DNA of 64,000 nucleotides from Lachnospiraceae bacterium 10-1 (GTDB lineage: Bacteria; Bacillota; Clostridia; Lachnospirales; Lachnospiraceae): NCBI GenBank assembly GCA_000403495.2, contig KE159822.1, positions 103,911 through 167,910 on the forward strand. Direction: 5' to 3'. Every line of letters begins with the position of its first letter. Position 1 is the stretch's first letter. The position numbers and the translations under genes were made by a program. The notes under the pieces were generated by a model, which saw only the letters and a list, made by a program, of their open reading frames with translations, did no database searches and was not told the origin of the DNA. Below are positions 41,597 to 52,794 of the stretch, piece by piece.

Positions 41597-41786
41597 CAAC
41601 AGCTCAGCCATGAAATTGAGGTACAGGTGCGTGGGTGCAACCGCCAGCTTGCTGGCGGGTATACACAAAGCACCTGTGCCCCAATTTCATGAGCGGAGCG
41701 CCCATTTATGAAGTAAAAGACAAGCCGCAGAGCGGCGATGGATGCGAAGCAGCCGCTTTTACGAATAAAAAGGGGCTGAGCTGTTG
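41597..41786. mobile_element. MITE-like element with 13-bp terminal inverted repeats
   Basis: CAACAGCTCAGCC (41597-41609) and GGCTGAGCTGTTG (41774-41786) are perfect inverted repeats bounding 190 bp. Inside are a large imperfect hairpin (CATGAAATTG at 41609 with CAATTTCATG at 41682; ACAGGTGC at 41623 with GCACCTGT at 41670; tip CCGCCAGCTTGCTGGCGG) and a second one (GTAAAAG with CTTTTAC, about 41712-41760). It has no coding capacity and is richer in G+C than its surroundings. It lies between two membrane-protein genes. Confidence 0.7.
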
Positions 41787-41867
41787 AAGCTTATCCTCAA
41801 TTTACGAGTAAAGGAAGCGGACCTCTTACTATGCAATAAGTATTTCACAGAAAGCAAAGGACTCAAC

Positions 41868-42542
41868 ATGGGAAAAACAATTGGTGAGGCAGCCGGCTTT
41901 TCAATGCTGCTGCTCATATGGATTTTATTTTTAAACATGCTTAAAGAACTGAATATATCCGATTCAAAGCACATTACACTCATCAGAAAAATATCCTTAT
42001 CTCTTTTTGGCACCGGTGTTTTTTATCTTGTGCTTGGAGGATTTTTTTACAATATTTCCATTGGACAGACAGGCATATTTCAATATGATGTAGTATGGGG
42101 CTATGGAAATTATGCCCGGCTAATGGACAAAGTGGAACAGGGAACAGGAAATGGACTGTTTTCCATGATCTATCTGTTAATTGCACGAGGAATAGGAACC
42201 CTTTTTTTTAAACAATATATATCTGCGGCTGTTTACACCAGTTTTTTCTTTGCAATTGCCTTTGGCATATGCCTGTATTTTCTTTTTCAGAACCAGTTTG
42301 GCAGTCAAAACGGGCAAAAACTTCTGCTTCTTGTTTTTGTCTGCCCTTTTTCCTATAAGCTGTTTTTGCCTTCTCCTGCATCTATAATTTGTTTCCTGCT
42401 GGCTTTGGCTGTTTTCAGCATCCATATTAAGCTGCCAAAGGTAAATTTTAAAATTTCTTGTTGGAGTTATCAATTTCTCCTTGTAATTCTTACATCTATA
42501 AACATTATGCTTTACTATAAGGAGATGCTGCTTAGAAAATGA
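41868..42542 (+). CDS. Membrane protein, possibly truncated glycosyltransferase
   Basis: This 224-aa protein has five to six membrane helices and a loop (VVWGYGNYARLMDKVEQGTG) reminiscent of the GT-C/PIG-V loop of the preceding gene, but it is much shorter than any such enzyme and ends right against the convergent gene. ATG 41868 follows AAAGGA at six bases. A longer frame from TTG 41784 begins inside the MITE-like element, so the original 5' end may have been replaced by that insertion. Likely a remnant or a small membrane protein. Confidence 0.55.
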   Translation: MGKTIGEAAGFSMLLLIWILFLNMLKELNISDSKHITLIRKISLSLFGTGVFYLVLGGFFYNISIGQTGIFQYDVVWGYGNYARLMDKVEQGTGNGLFSMIYLLIARGIGTLFFKQYISAAVYTSFFFAIAFGICLYFLFQNQFGSQNGQKLLLLVFVCPFSYKLFLPSPASIICFLLALAVFSIHIKLPKVNFKISCWSYQFLLVILTSINIMLYYKEMLLRK

Positions 42543-44669
42543 TCAAAGACCGGTTTTGTACAGTTTCACTTCGTTGGAAGTAAAAACACATTCAAACAGG
42601 GCATCATAAACAGTTTCATCTATCTGATAACTGCTTCGTTCCCAGGAGGAAATCATGATATAGTCTACCTGATATTTTTCAAATAGTTCTATAGAAAAAG
42701 CAGGAAATTCATACATATATTTTACATCATCTACACGTGCCTGATCATAAATCCCATGCGTCCACAGAAAATTAGGTGCGCCGCTTACGATATTTCTGCC
42801 GGATAAAGCAGTAATTTCATTTACATGTCTGTCGTTGGTTAAAATAGTGGCATCTGCAGGAGTATTTTTGTCTACATAAATGGCTGCTTCCATATGGGAG
42901 GAAGAATATAAGGTATAATCGGACACCATTTCCCGTCCTATGGATAGTACTGCAGAAATGCCGGAAAAGAACAAAAATACCATACTCCATAAGCAGATTC
43001 CCTTTACCCGCTTTATGCTTTGATAAAGCTCATAACCATAATCTGCGCTGATACAGCAAAAGAAAACAAATGCAATATAAAGAAGTTTATTGTTATCATA
43101 AGGATTTGGGGAAAAACAGATCAGTTCCATCACAAACCAAATCAAAAATCCTGCGCCTGTCACTGCCAGATTTTTCTTTTTTCCATAGAAAACCGCAGGG
43201 ATTAAAAGAAGGAGAATAAGCCCCCAGTTTTTTATATAAAACCACAAAAAGTCATCTCCCTGATTTCCCCAGTTAAAACGTCCGGTTAAAAAGCCGGTAT
43301 GAGAGGCCTGACCAAAGGTCCAGTAAAAAAGCTGGGGGAGTGACAGAAGAAGGATAAGGAATAGATAAAGCCCCCAAGTGGACATAAGCTTTTTGATTCC
43401 ATTTTTTCTTATATGCCGGATCATAAATCCCATGCCGGAGAGAAAAAGAACACCAAGACCAATCAGACAGATGATAAGGAAGTGAGTCCCGTCAACTGCT
43501 CCCTTTTGTCTGTTGAATAATTGAATCAGAAGCATAAAAATAAGAAAACCGGCAAAAAGTAATTTTCCGGGGTGACGAAGCTTAAAAGGGAAATTTACTT
43601 TGGGGCATAAATCTGCAAGCAGCCAGGCAGCGCTTAAAAGAGCCATTGCAAGGAAAGAATGGGTATGGATCATAGGCAGTGAAGCTGTAAGAACCGCCGT
43701 AAAAGGAAATAAATCGTGCTCCCTTAAAAAAACGCTGCGGTAAAGCAGCCAGATGCAGGTAAAAAGAACCGCGTAGCCGAAAAGAGTGGCTCTTTGAGGA
43801 AGAAACATGTCCACAATGACATTTACCCATCGGATGTTATTATCAATTAAATTGGTGGGAGTCTGGTAATATTCCATAAAAATATTTTTGAACTGGTAAA
43901 TGCGGTTACTTGACCAGTCAACAAAATAAACAAATCCAAGTCCTCCGTTATAAAAGAAAAAGAACCATGCAAGGCTGGCTTTTGCAGCCTTTTTCAGCCA
44001 GGTATACGCAAAGCAGTAAAAGCCGGTCATAACCTGTAGGAAGGCAAAATACATGGGAAGCATATAGGCGTATCTTAAGGAAGCTCCAAACAAATAAATG
44101 CTGGAGGAAATGCTGTCACATAAAAAAGGATAGCTTAATTTATTGCCCGGAGAAATAGAGTAATAGGGAGGAAATGTCTGCTGTCTTGCAAGGTTTGTAA
44201 TAATACTCAAATGTAAATTAATATCTCCATAGGTGCACTGACCGGTATGCAGTCCATCTTCTTTTGGCAGTAAAGTATGGGAAAATAACATAATACAAAA
44301 AAGGACAAAGGTAATACTGCATAAAAGCAGAAAAATCCAATGTCTCTTTGCCAGTGTTTTCAGGTGGTCCAAAGGAAAAGAAAACAGGTTTTCCTGAGGC
44401 TTTTTCATATAAAAAAGAATTGCAGCGGCAAGGGTGCAGAAAAGGGCGGCGGCAATGTGTGCTTTTACTGAAAACTGAAAGATAAAAGCAAATAGGGCGG
44501 GAATCCATTGAAGCAGAACGGAACCCAGAACACTGCCGCAAAGAATACGGGTAATAAAATTCTTTTTGGATAAAAATAAGCTGCAAAGCAAAAAACCTAT
44601 TAGTTGAAAAAAGAAAAAATAAATTGTGCCTGAAATGTTTCCTATGGCAAAGCCCCAGATTGAAGCCAT
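42543..44669 (-). CDS. Large GT-C-like membrane glycosyltransferase
   Basis: This 708-aa protein has about 14 membrane helices and a C-terminal soluble domain of about 110 residues (after YTLYSSSHMEAAIYVDKNTP). The first big loop holds TYGDINLHLSIITNLARQQ and PFLCDSISSSIYL, a pattern seen in GT-C-type membrane proteins of Firmicutes. AAGGAG precedes ATG 44669. It converges on the short gene before it with no gap. Substrate unknown. Confidence 0.7.
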   Translation of the reverse strand: MASIWGFAIGNISGTIYFFFFQLIGFLLCSLFLSKKNFITRILCGSVLGSVLLQWIPALFAFIFQFSVKAHIAAALFCTLAAAILFYMKKPQENLFSFPLDHLKTLAKRHWIFLLLCSITFVLFCIMLFSHTLLPKEDGLHTGQCTYGDINLHLSIITNLARQQTFPPYYSISPGNKLSYPFLCDSISSSIYLFGASLRYAYMLPMYFAFLQVMTGFYCFAYTWLKKAAKASLAWFFFFYNGGLGFVYFVDWSSNRIYQFKNIFMEYYQTPTNLIDNNIRWVNVIVDMFLPQRATLFGYAVLFTCIWLLYRSVFLREHDLFPFTAVLTASLPMIHTHSFLAMALLSAAWLLADLCPKVNFPFKLRHPGKLLFAGFLIFMLLIQLFNRQKGAVDGTHFLIICLIGLGVLFLSGMGFMIRHIRKNGIKKLMSTWGLYLFLILLLSLPQLFYWTFGQASHTGFLTGRFNWGNQGDDFLWFYIKNWGLILLLLIPAVFYGKKKNLAVTGAGFLIWFVMELICFSPNPYDNNKLLYIAFVFFCCISADYGYELYQSIKRVKGICLWSMVFLFFSGISAVLSIGREMVSDYTLYSSSHMEAAIYVDKNTPADATILTNDRHVNEITALSGRNIVSGAPNFLWTHGIYDQARVDDVKYMYEFPAFSIELFEKYQVDYIMISSWERSSYQIDETVYDALFECVFTSNEVKLYKTGL

Positions 44670-44766
44670 AACAAAATCTCCTTGTATATGCTGTATTTTT
44701 AAATTTAATTCAGTATAGCATTGTTTTGGGGAAAAGTTAATCTTTTATTAATCCCATTTCATTTTA

Positions 44767-44821
44767 TTGACAGGAAGTTTGTTCCATAATAGTATGAGTG
44801 TATTAATGATATTAGTACACT
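44767..44821 (+). promoter_or_regulatory. Promoter and YtrA-type operator of the GntR-ABC operon
   Basis: TTGACA (44767-44772) and TAGTAT (44790-44795) are 17 bp apart. Directly after the -10 lies the inverted repeat AGTGTATTAAT-GAT-ATTAGTACACT (44797-44821), with 10 of 11 pairs. It fits the AGTGTA-N13-TACACT arrangement I recall for the B. subtilis YtrA operator. A repressor bound there would block the start of transcription. Confidence 0.8.
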
Positions 44822-44868
44822 TAATGCGTGCAGGACGTATTATGGGTACAAAAAGAAAGGAAAGGTAC

Positions 44869-45231
44869 ATGATACTCATAGATTACAGAGATACAAGACC
44901 TATCTATGAACAGGTAGTGGACAGGTTTAAAATGCTGATTCTCAGGGGCGTGCTGCATTCAGATGACAAGATTCCTTCTGTGCGCAATTTAGCTGTTGAT
45001 CTGTCGATTAATCCCAATACGATCCAGCGGGCTTATGCGGAACTGGAAAAACAAGGGTATATTTATACTGTCAAAGGGAAAGGAAATTTTGTTTCGGATA
45101 AGAGTCAATTGATGTTAAAATATAAAGAAGAGCTGTTTACTGAATTTAGACTGATCTGTAAAGCCGCTTTTGAGGTGGGGATTACCCAGGAAGAGCTTAT
45201 ACAGAGCATTACAAAGGGAGAGTTAAAATAA
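44869..45231 (+). CDS. GntR-family repressor, YtrA subfamily
   Basis: This 120-aa regulator has a winged helix (RPIYEQVVDRFKMLILRGVL, SVRNLAVDLSINPNTIQRAY, GKGNFV) and only a short helical tail for dimerisation, the YtrA plan with no effector domain. ATG 44869 follows AAAGGAAAGG; the frame continues up through the operator but without a ribosome site. It is first in an operon with an ABC ATPase and a permease and likely represses it, releasing on cell-wall antibiotic stress as YtrA does. Confidence 0.9.
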   Translation: MILIDYRDTRPIYEQVVDRFKMLILRGVLHSDDKIPSVRNLAVDLSINPNTIQRAYAELEKQGYIYTVKGKGNFVSDKSQLMLKYKEELFTEFRLICKAAFEVGITQEELIQSITKGELK

Positions 45232-45278
45232 TATGCTGAATCAAAAGACAGATGAGTGAAGCAGGATGGAGGAAAAGC

Positions 45279-46184
45279 ATGATTGAGTTGAGAAATATAA
45301 CAAAATCTTTTGATAAGATGAAGGCGGTGGACAATGTCAGCGTTACCATTAGGGAAAATACCGTATTTGGACTGATTGGAACCAATGGAGCAGGCAAAAG
45401 TACGGTACTTAGAATGATTGCAGGTATTCTTGAACCAGAGCAGGGTGAAATAGCCATTGATGGTCTTCCGGTATTTGATAATATGGACGCAAAGAAAAAG
45501 CTATATTTTATTGCGGATGAACCTTATTTTTTTGCCAATTGCAATGCAGTGGATATGCAGAAGTATTTAATCAGCGTGTATCCGGAATTTGCGGTGGAGG
45601 ATTTTTATAATTATCTGGTAAACTTTGGATTAGATAAGAAAAGAAAGGTGAATACCTATTCAAAGGGGATGAGAAAACAGCTTGCACTTATTTGCGGAAT
45701 CTGCAGCGGAGCTAAGTATCTTTTATGTGATGAGACGTTTGACGGGCTTGATCCTGTAATGCGCCAGGGAATTAAAAGCATTTTTGCAAGTGAAATGGAG
45801 CGGCGGGGAATGACGCCGGTGATTGCATCCCATAATTTGCGGGAACTGGAGGATATCTGTGACCACGTTGGGCTTTTACATAAAGGGGGCGTTTTGTTAT
45901 CCAAGGATTTGGAGGATATGAAATGCAACATTCAAAAGATACAGTGTGTATTTAAAACATTAGAAGATGAAGCCAAAGTCATTTCTTCATTGGATATTAT
46001 GAAAAATGAAAAGAGGGGTTCATTAAATGTGCTTACAGTGAGGGGAAATAAAGCGGAAATACTGGCAATTTTTGCAACAGCAAACACCATATTTTTTGAG
46101 GCCCTGCCTCTTTCTCTTGAAGAAATATTTATTAGTGAAACGGAGGTAGTAGGATATGATATCAAAAAGCTCATTCTTGGCTGA
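45279..46184 (+). CDS. ABC transporter ATPase (YtrB-like)
   Basis: This 301-aa ATPase has Walker A GTNGAGKST, Walker B YLLCDETFDGLD and a His switch in IASHNLRELE. The signature is YSKGMRKQ, as in ATPases of GntR/YtrA operons. GGAGG precedes ATG 45279. It overlaps the permease gene by 29 nt, so the two are coupled. Together they probably form an envelope-stress transporter under control of the GntR protein. Confidence 0.9.
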   Translation: MIELRNITKSFDKMKAVDNVSVTIRENTVFGLIGTNGAGKSTVLRMIAGILEPEQGEIAIDGLPVFDNMDAKKKLYFIADEPYFFANCNAVDMQKYLISVYPEFAVEDFYNYLVNFGLDKKRKVNTYSKGMRKQLALICGICSGAKYLLCDETFDGLDPVMRQGIKSIFASEMERRGMTPVIASHNLRELEDICDHVGLLHKGGVLLSKDLEDMKCNIQKIQCVFKTLEDEAKVISSLDIMKNEKRGSLNVLTVRGNKAEILAIFATANTIFFEALPLSLEEIFISETEVVGYDIKKLILG

Positions 46185-48438
46185 TATGAAAGAAAACAGT
46201 AAAAGGCGGTTGTGGGTGCTGGCTGTATTTACACTGGTGTTCATTGTACTTTTCCCCACTTTTACGGCATTAGTAATCAACCGGATTACAAGCCGGTCCC
46301 AGTGGCTTTTTGAAACCTATGAAAAAGTCAGGGCGGGGCAGATTCTGCATGAACGTTTGATATCAGGTATGTGCGGTACCATTGGAGTATCAAGATTAAT
46401 GGCGGTTGTAACGACCGCAGCAGCGTTTATCAGTGCAGTTCAGGGATTTTCTTATCTTTATAGCAGAAAAAAGATAGATTTTTATATGGGTATGCCCATT
46501 AAAAGAAAAAGACGTTTCTTTAATATCTGGCTGAATGGCATTTTATTATATGTAATACCTTATCTGACAGGACTTTTGATCAGTATTTTGATTGCTGCGC
46601 AGAATAATGCAGTTGATAAAACCGTAATATATGAAGCAGCAAAGGCATTATATACGAATCTTCTTTTTTATTTATGTATTTATCATATGGCAGTTCTGGC
46701 AGTTATGCTTACCGGAAATATTATCATTACTGGATTTGGTTTTCTGGTATTTTGCTTGTATGAGTATGTAGTAAGAATAGTGGTGATTGGTTATAAGGAT
46801 TTGTTTTTCAGATATTATAGTTCTTACAGAATGGAGGCAGAGCCGATATTATCGCCTTTTTTCATGTATGGACATCCACTGAAGCTTTTTATTTTTGCAA
46901 TAGTTGTAGGGATTTTGTCCTACATATGTTATTTAAAGCGTCCGGCAGAAGCGGCAGGAAAGTCAATGACCTTTGAGATTACAAAACCGGTGGTTAAGAT
47001 TTTATTAATCGTTCCAGCATCGTTGTTTGCAGGGCTGGTTATTGCTGACGCAGTTGGGTTTTACCCCGGTAGTTCTATGAATGGAATCGGGTATGTACTG
47101 TTTACCTTTTTGTTCGTGATTGTGATTGGAAGCGCCCTGATTCAGGTAATATATGAGTTTGACATTAAAGGAATACTTCATAAAAAAACGCATATTGTAA
47201 TAAGCGGCGTGCTTACATCCCTTATTTTTATTGGATTTCGATATGATTTGACAGGGTATGATGGATATATTCCAAAACAAAATGATATTGAAAGTGTGGC
47301 TTTTGTACCGGATTTTTACGATATGACATGGGAAGGCGGTACCTATTTTGACAGCGATGGCTCCTTTATGACGGAACTTGAGTATGCGGACAAATATATG
47401 GAATTAAGTAATGTGGCTGATGTGTGTGAATTAGCAGAGCTTTCCATGAAGGATTATGACCAGTTTTTAGGACAGATGGAAAAGGAAGGATATAAAGAAG
47501 ATCAGGAAGAGTTCTGGTCTTATGCCACACTCATTTACCACCTGAAAAATGGACGTAATGTGACCAGAGCGGTATGGGTGGATGTGAACAATGATCAAAC
47601 AGTGCAGCTTCTTGATTCTATCATGGGAAGTGAGGAATTTAAAAAGGGGTATATGCAGGGAGCCTCTGAAAATCTTGATCATATGCTTGAACAGGCAGAT
47701 GCCAAAAGGAAAATAAGCGCTGTTTATGGAAATGGAATATATACTGAAAAAATGAGTGAGAAAGATGCAAAGGATTTTTTAGAGGTATATAGAAGAGATC
47801 TGGCATTGACTAATTTCAGCAAAATCAAGGAATGTATTCCTAATGCTATTTTTTCACTGAATATTGAGGAGGATGTAACCGGAAGTATTTACGGAACATG
47901 GCAGGGGATATCCGGTTCCAACAAAGTACATACGGTAAGTGTATTTATTTATCCTTTTTATGAAGAATGTATTGCATGGCTGAAAGAACATGGTTATTAT
48001 ATGAATGGTCAATTAAATGTGGAAGACGTGGCAAGGGTGCAGGTGATCAATCATAACTCGGCGCAGCGGGAAAGACTGGCGGAAAAGCAGGGTACTGTTT
48101 CAGGAGCTGCAGCAGATATAAATGACGCTTATTTAACCTATGATGCGGAAATAGATATTTATGGCGACAATGAAGCATTGGATACAAGGGTTTATGCTGA
48201 ATATACAAATTTGGAAGAAATAGAAGAGATTGTAAACTGCGTTTATCCGGATGAGATTGTTTATTCATATAACTGGAATGGCAGAAAATCCTATGATAAG
48301 GACTATGAAGTAATCATATATTTTAAGGCTGACAGTGAATTAAACAGAGAGTATGGCAGTTATGCATATTACTATTTTCTGGAGGAGGAAATTCCTGACT
48401 TTGTTGCGAAAGATACGAAGTATACGAATTATAAATAA
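46156..48438 (+). CDS. ABC permease with large C-terminal domain (YtrC/D-like)
   Basis: This 760-aa permease has about ten membrane helices in residues 1-370 and then a soluble, extracytoplasmic domain of about 390 residues, rich in Asp, Glu and Tyr, containing helical (KYMELSNVADVCELAELSM) and beta segments. From memory, lachnospiral permeases with this plan carry a domain called DUF6449; I cannot verify this. GGAGG lies nine bases before ATG 46156. It ends the GntR-ABC operon. The large outer domain may bind a wall precursor or drug. Confidence 0.8.
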   Translation: MISKSSFLADMKENSKRRLWVLAVFTLVFIVLFPTFTALVINRITSRSQWLFETYEKVRAGQILHERLISGMCGTIGVSRLMAVVTTAAAFISAVQGFSYLYSRKKIDFYMGMPIKRKRRFFNIWLNGILLYVIPYLTGLLISILIAAQNNAVDKTVIYEAAKALYTNLLFYLCIYHMAVLAVMLTGNIIITGFGFLVFCLYEYVVRIVVIGYKDLFFRYYSSYRMEAEPILSPFFMYGHPLKLFIFAIVVGILSYICYLKRPAEAAGKSMTFEITKPVVKILLIVPASLFAGLVIADAVGFYPGSSMNGIGYVLFTFLFVIVIGSALIQVIYEFDIKGILHKKTHIVISGVLTSLIFIGFRYDLTGYDGYIPKQNDIESVAFVPDFYDMTWEGGTYFDSDGSFMTELEYADKYMELSNVADVCELAELSMKDYDQFLGQMEKEGYKEDQEEFWSYATLIYHLKNGRNVTRAVWVDVNNDQTVQLLDSIMGSEEFKKGYMQGASENLDHMLEQADAKRKISAVYGNGIYTEKMSEKDAKDFLEVYRRDLALTNFSKIKECIPNAIFSLNIEEDVTGSIYGTWQGISGSNKVHTVSVFIYPFYEECIAWLKEHGYYMNGQLNVEDVARVQVINHNSAQRERLAEKQGTVSGAAADINDAYLTYDAEIDIYGDNEALDTRVYAEYTNLEEIEEIVNCVYPDEIVYSYNWNGRKSYDKDYEVIIYFKADSELNREYGSYAYYYFLEEEIPDFVAKDTKYTNYK

Positions 48439-48479
48439 GCAGGGCAGCAGTATGCGGACAGGTGTAAGGTTGAATAGAA

Positions 48480-49685
48480 ATGAATGAGCGTATAATGGAC
48501 AAAGTAATGTTTCATGAACTGAACATTGGGAATGTAAAGATAAAAGTAGTGGACTTATCTTTTGTCATATGTCTTTTTGTATTTTCCTTTCTGATCAGAT
48601 GGAAGCTGATGCCTATAGAATCTGCTGACTTTTGGGGATTTTTAGAGGACTGGATGCTGCAGATCAGGGCAGGAGGCGGATTTAAGTCTCTTGACCATCA
48701 GATATCAAACTACACGTCGCCTTATATGTATTTGATGTGTCTGGTTTCCTACCTGACGGAAAATAACCTATATGGGCTGAAAATGATCTCAGTGGTTTTT
48801 GATTATCTGGCAGCGGCAGCAGTGTTTTTGATTGTATATCAGTTAACGGGCAATGCAAGAAGATCTATTATGGGCATGGCCGCCTTGCTTTTGTGTCCTA
48901 CGGTGATACTTGATGGCGCTTACTGGTGTCAGTGTGACATTATTTATACAACCTTTCTTTTGTTTGCATTATATTATTTTTTTAAGGACAACAGCAGGCT
49001 GTGTTTGATATTTGTAGGAATTTCCTTTGCATTTAAGCTTCAGGCGTTGTTTCTTGTTCCCTTTTTCATTATCATGTGGTTAAAAAGAAAAACAATTAGA
49101 ATTGTTGATTTTTTGTGGATTCCGGTAGTTTATGTAATCAGTGCACTGCCGGCCTGGGGATTTGGACGTGATTTTAAGGAGCTGCTGGGAATTTATTTTG
49201 ATCAGGCGCAAAGCTATCCCTGGGGGACATTAGAATATCCCAATATTTATGCACTTTTGGGAGAGGCAATGCCGGATATGCGCCATGCAGGTGAGGTCAG
49301 CAGTGCAGGAACCTATATGACCATTATACTGCTGGGCTGTATTGCATATTATTTTTATGTAAAAAGGATTAATCTTACAGGAGAGATAATGATCACGCTG
49401 GCATTGTTTACTACGGCAATAATCGTGTATTCTCTTCCCCATATGCATGAAAGATATGGTTTTTTGGTGGATCTCCTGGCTATTATATATGGCATGCTTA
49501 ACAGAAAAAAGCTACCAGTAGCATGTGGTTTTATGCTGGTGTCCGTTCTTAGTTTTATGCCCTATCTGATTGCTGTGCATATTGTGCCTATTCAGTATGT
49601 GGCAATAGGACTGCTGGGTTTGATTTTATATATAGGGTATGACTTATACAGGCAGGTACAGGAAAATAGCACAATGTATTTATAA
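48480..49685 (+). CDS. Polytopic membrane protein, GT-C-like
   Basis: This 401-aa protein has about ten membrane helices. After helix 1 comes an acidic loop (MPIESADFWGFLEDWMLQIR) and later DGAYWCQCDIIYTTFLLFALYY and a cytoplasmic-end LPHMHERYGFLVDLLAI motif, resembling mannosyltransferase-type GT-C proteins (GT87-like or Alg-like). The ribosome site is weak (AAGG about 11 bases before ATG 48480). It is close to the permease gene before it (41 bp) and its stop overlaps the convergent PMT-like gene by 6 nt. Confidence 0.7.
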   Translation: MNERIMDKVMFHELNIGNVKIKVVDLSFVICLFVFSFLIRWKLMPIESADFWGFLEDWMLQIRAGGGFKSLDHQISNYTSPYMYLMCLVSYLTENNLYGLKMISVVFDYLAAAAVFLIVYQLTGNARRSIMGMAALLLCPTVILDGAYWCQCDIIYTTFLLFALYYFFKDNSRLCLIFVGISFAFKLQALFLVPFFIIMWLKRKTIRIVDFLWIPVVYVISALPAWGFGRDFKELLGIYFDQAQSYPWGTLEYPNIYALLGEAMPDMRHAGEVSSAGTYMTIILLGCIAYYFYVKRINLTGEIMITLALFTTAIIVYSLPHMHERYGFLVDLLAIIYGMLNRKKLPVACGFMLVSVLSFMPYLIAVHIVPIQYVAIGLLGLILYIGYDLYRQVQENSTMYL

Positions 49686-51359
49686 TACTAAAATCCAGTC
49701 TTTAAGCCACCTTAAATGCAGTCCATATTCTTTGCTCACGGGGAGGCCGGAAATAACAGGGAAAAACAGGAAAAAGATGAAAACAGCGATTGCCATATAA
49801 AAGGTGATCGCTGTTTTTCCCCATGAAAAACTTTCCATGACATGCAGCATGGTATATCCCATCATCAGCATCACAAATAAAATGGCAGGAAAATAGTGAT
49901 AAATAAAGGTGATTCTGCTTATGGACATCCAGGGAACATACTGGGCCAGGTAAGCAATGAATAAAAAGCCTGCCTTTTTATCTTTTTTAATAATCCAGCG
50001 GAAAAGAACATAAAACTCGCAAAAAATGCCAGTCCACCAGATTGCCGGATTTCCCATACAGCTAACGGCGCTTACACGGACAGAATCTACTGCATCATTT
50101 GCATCTAATAAGGGCATCCATATTATGGGCCATTCATAAAAAGGAGAGCTGTAATAATGCTCCGCAACAAGGGTTGAGTGATAGTTGAACATATACTGGG
50201 TTCCTTTGATCACTTTATCAATCAGTCCGGTATATTCTGTGTAGCCTACTACCGGTATAAAACAAAGGGCATATACAACCAATGGGATGAAAATGAAAAA
50301 TACGCAGCAAAATCCAAACAAACGTAAAACCTGTCCTTTGGGAAAATGGGTAAGAGTATGCCAGATAAAAAGAACTCCAAGGCCTAATCCGGCATAGACG
50401 CCTGTCCATTTGGTAGCTACGCCGAAAGCCATGCTGATACCGCAAAGCGCCAGAGGGAGTAAAACATCCCTGGGAGGAATTTTATCTGAAAAAGTTACTT
50501 TTGATTTGCGGTAGCTGTCATCTTTTAAGAAGTATTCATACAGAAAATAATACATAAGCAATATGAAGAAAGCCGCAAAAATATCAATCGTAGCGATTCG
50601 TGACAAGGTATAGTGCATGCAGTCGAAAACCAAAAGTCCGGTAGTGGCGGCGGCAATAAAGGAATTTTCAAACAGTTTTTTTGCAAACAGATACATAAGG
50701 GGTATGATTAAAATACCAAAGATAACAGACATGAACCGCCATCCGAAAGGATTCATGCCAAAGGCAATGATTCCAAAAGAAATTAAAATTTTACCTAAAT
50801 GGGGATGGGTGGTTTCATAGGTAGTTAATTTGTGAAGAAACTCATAGGCAGTCCGTCCGTGATAGACTTCGTCAAACATGGTTCCAGTTAAATAGGTTTT
50901 TACCTCCGGATACATGTTCTGCTCGTCAAAAAGGGAAGGATAGTCCCGGTAATTTAAAGGAAGTATGATGGTTCCGTCTGTTTTTTTAAACACCATTTCA
51001 TTCAGCATTGCAGATTCGTCAGTAGCTACAATTCCCAGATAGCGTAAACGGTAGTACAGGTCAATGGTATTCCAGGCAAAAACAGATTCAGCAATGGCAT
51101 CTCCATTTATGATCTCCCAGCTGCCAGTGACTTCATTGAATGCTGAGATAGAAAAATGTCTGGTATTTTGATTGCCAAGAAAAACGGAAATGGTAGCCAC
51201 ATCTATATATTCTCCAAAGTCTAAAACGATATCACAGTTTTGGGAATCCGTCAGGTAGCAGGTTTCAGGGGCATAGGTGTTTCCCAATCTGAAAAAAGCC
51301 AGAATGGAAAAAACAAAAACTAAAGCAGTCATATAAATATAGTCAAGCCTGGTAAGCAT
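49680..51359 (-). CDS. PMT/GT39-like protein O-mannosyltransferase-type membrane protein
   Basis: This 559-aa protein has an N-terminal helix, a beta-rich outer domain (about 35-135, galactose-binding-like: VLDFGEYIDVATISVFLG) and then about ten helices with the PMT motifs MFDEVYHGRTAYEFLH, THPHLGKILISFGI and FGWRFMSVIFGI. In GT39 enzymes the Asp-Glu pair in the first loop is catalytic and the donor is a polyprenyl-phosphate mannose. ATG 51359 is chosen because GGAGG lies eight bases upstream; an ATG at 51374 overlaps that site. The extra beta domain at the front is unusual for PMT. Confidence 0.83.
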   Translation of the reverse strand: MLTRLDYIYMTALVFVFSILAFFRLGNTYAPETCYLTDSQNCDIVLDFGEYIDVATISVFLGNQNTRHFSISAFNEVTGSWEIINGDAIAESVFAWNTIDLYYRLRYLGIVATDESAMLNEMVFKKTDGTIILPLNYRDYPSLFDEQNMYPEVKTYLTGTMFDEVYHGRTAYEFLHKLTTYETTHPHLGKILISFGIIAFGMNPFGWRFMSVIFGILIIPLMYLFAKKLFENSFIAAATTGLLVFDCMHYTLSRIATIDIFAAFFILLMYYFLYEYFLKDDSYRKSKVTFSDKIPPRDVLLPLALCGISMAFGVATKWTGVYAGLGLGVLFIWHTLTHFPKGQVLRLFGFCCVFFIFIPLVVYALCFIPVVGYTEYTGLIDKVIKGTQYMFNYHSTLVAEHYYSSPFYEWPIIWMPLLDANDAVDSVRVSAVSCMGNPAIWWTGIFCEFYVLFRWIIKKDKKAGFLFIAYLAQYVPWMSISRITFIYHYFPAILFVMLMMGYTMLHVMESFSWGKTAITFYMAIAVFIFFLFFPVISGLPVSKEYGLHLRWLKDWILVL

Positions 51360-51393
51360 AAAAAGAACCTCCAAAAGTTATATAAAGTAATAA

Positions 51394-52794
<1,401 letters not shown>

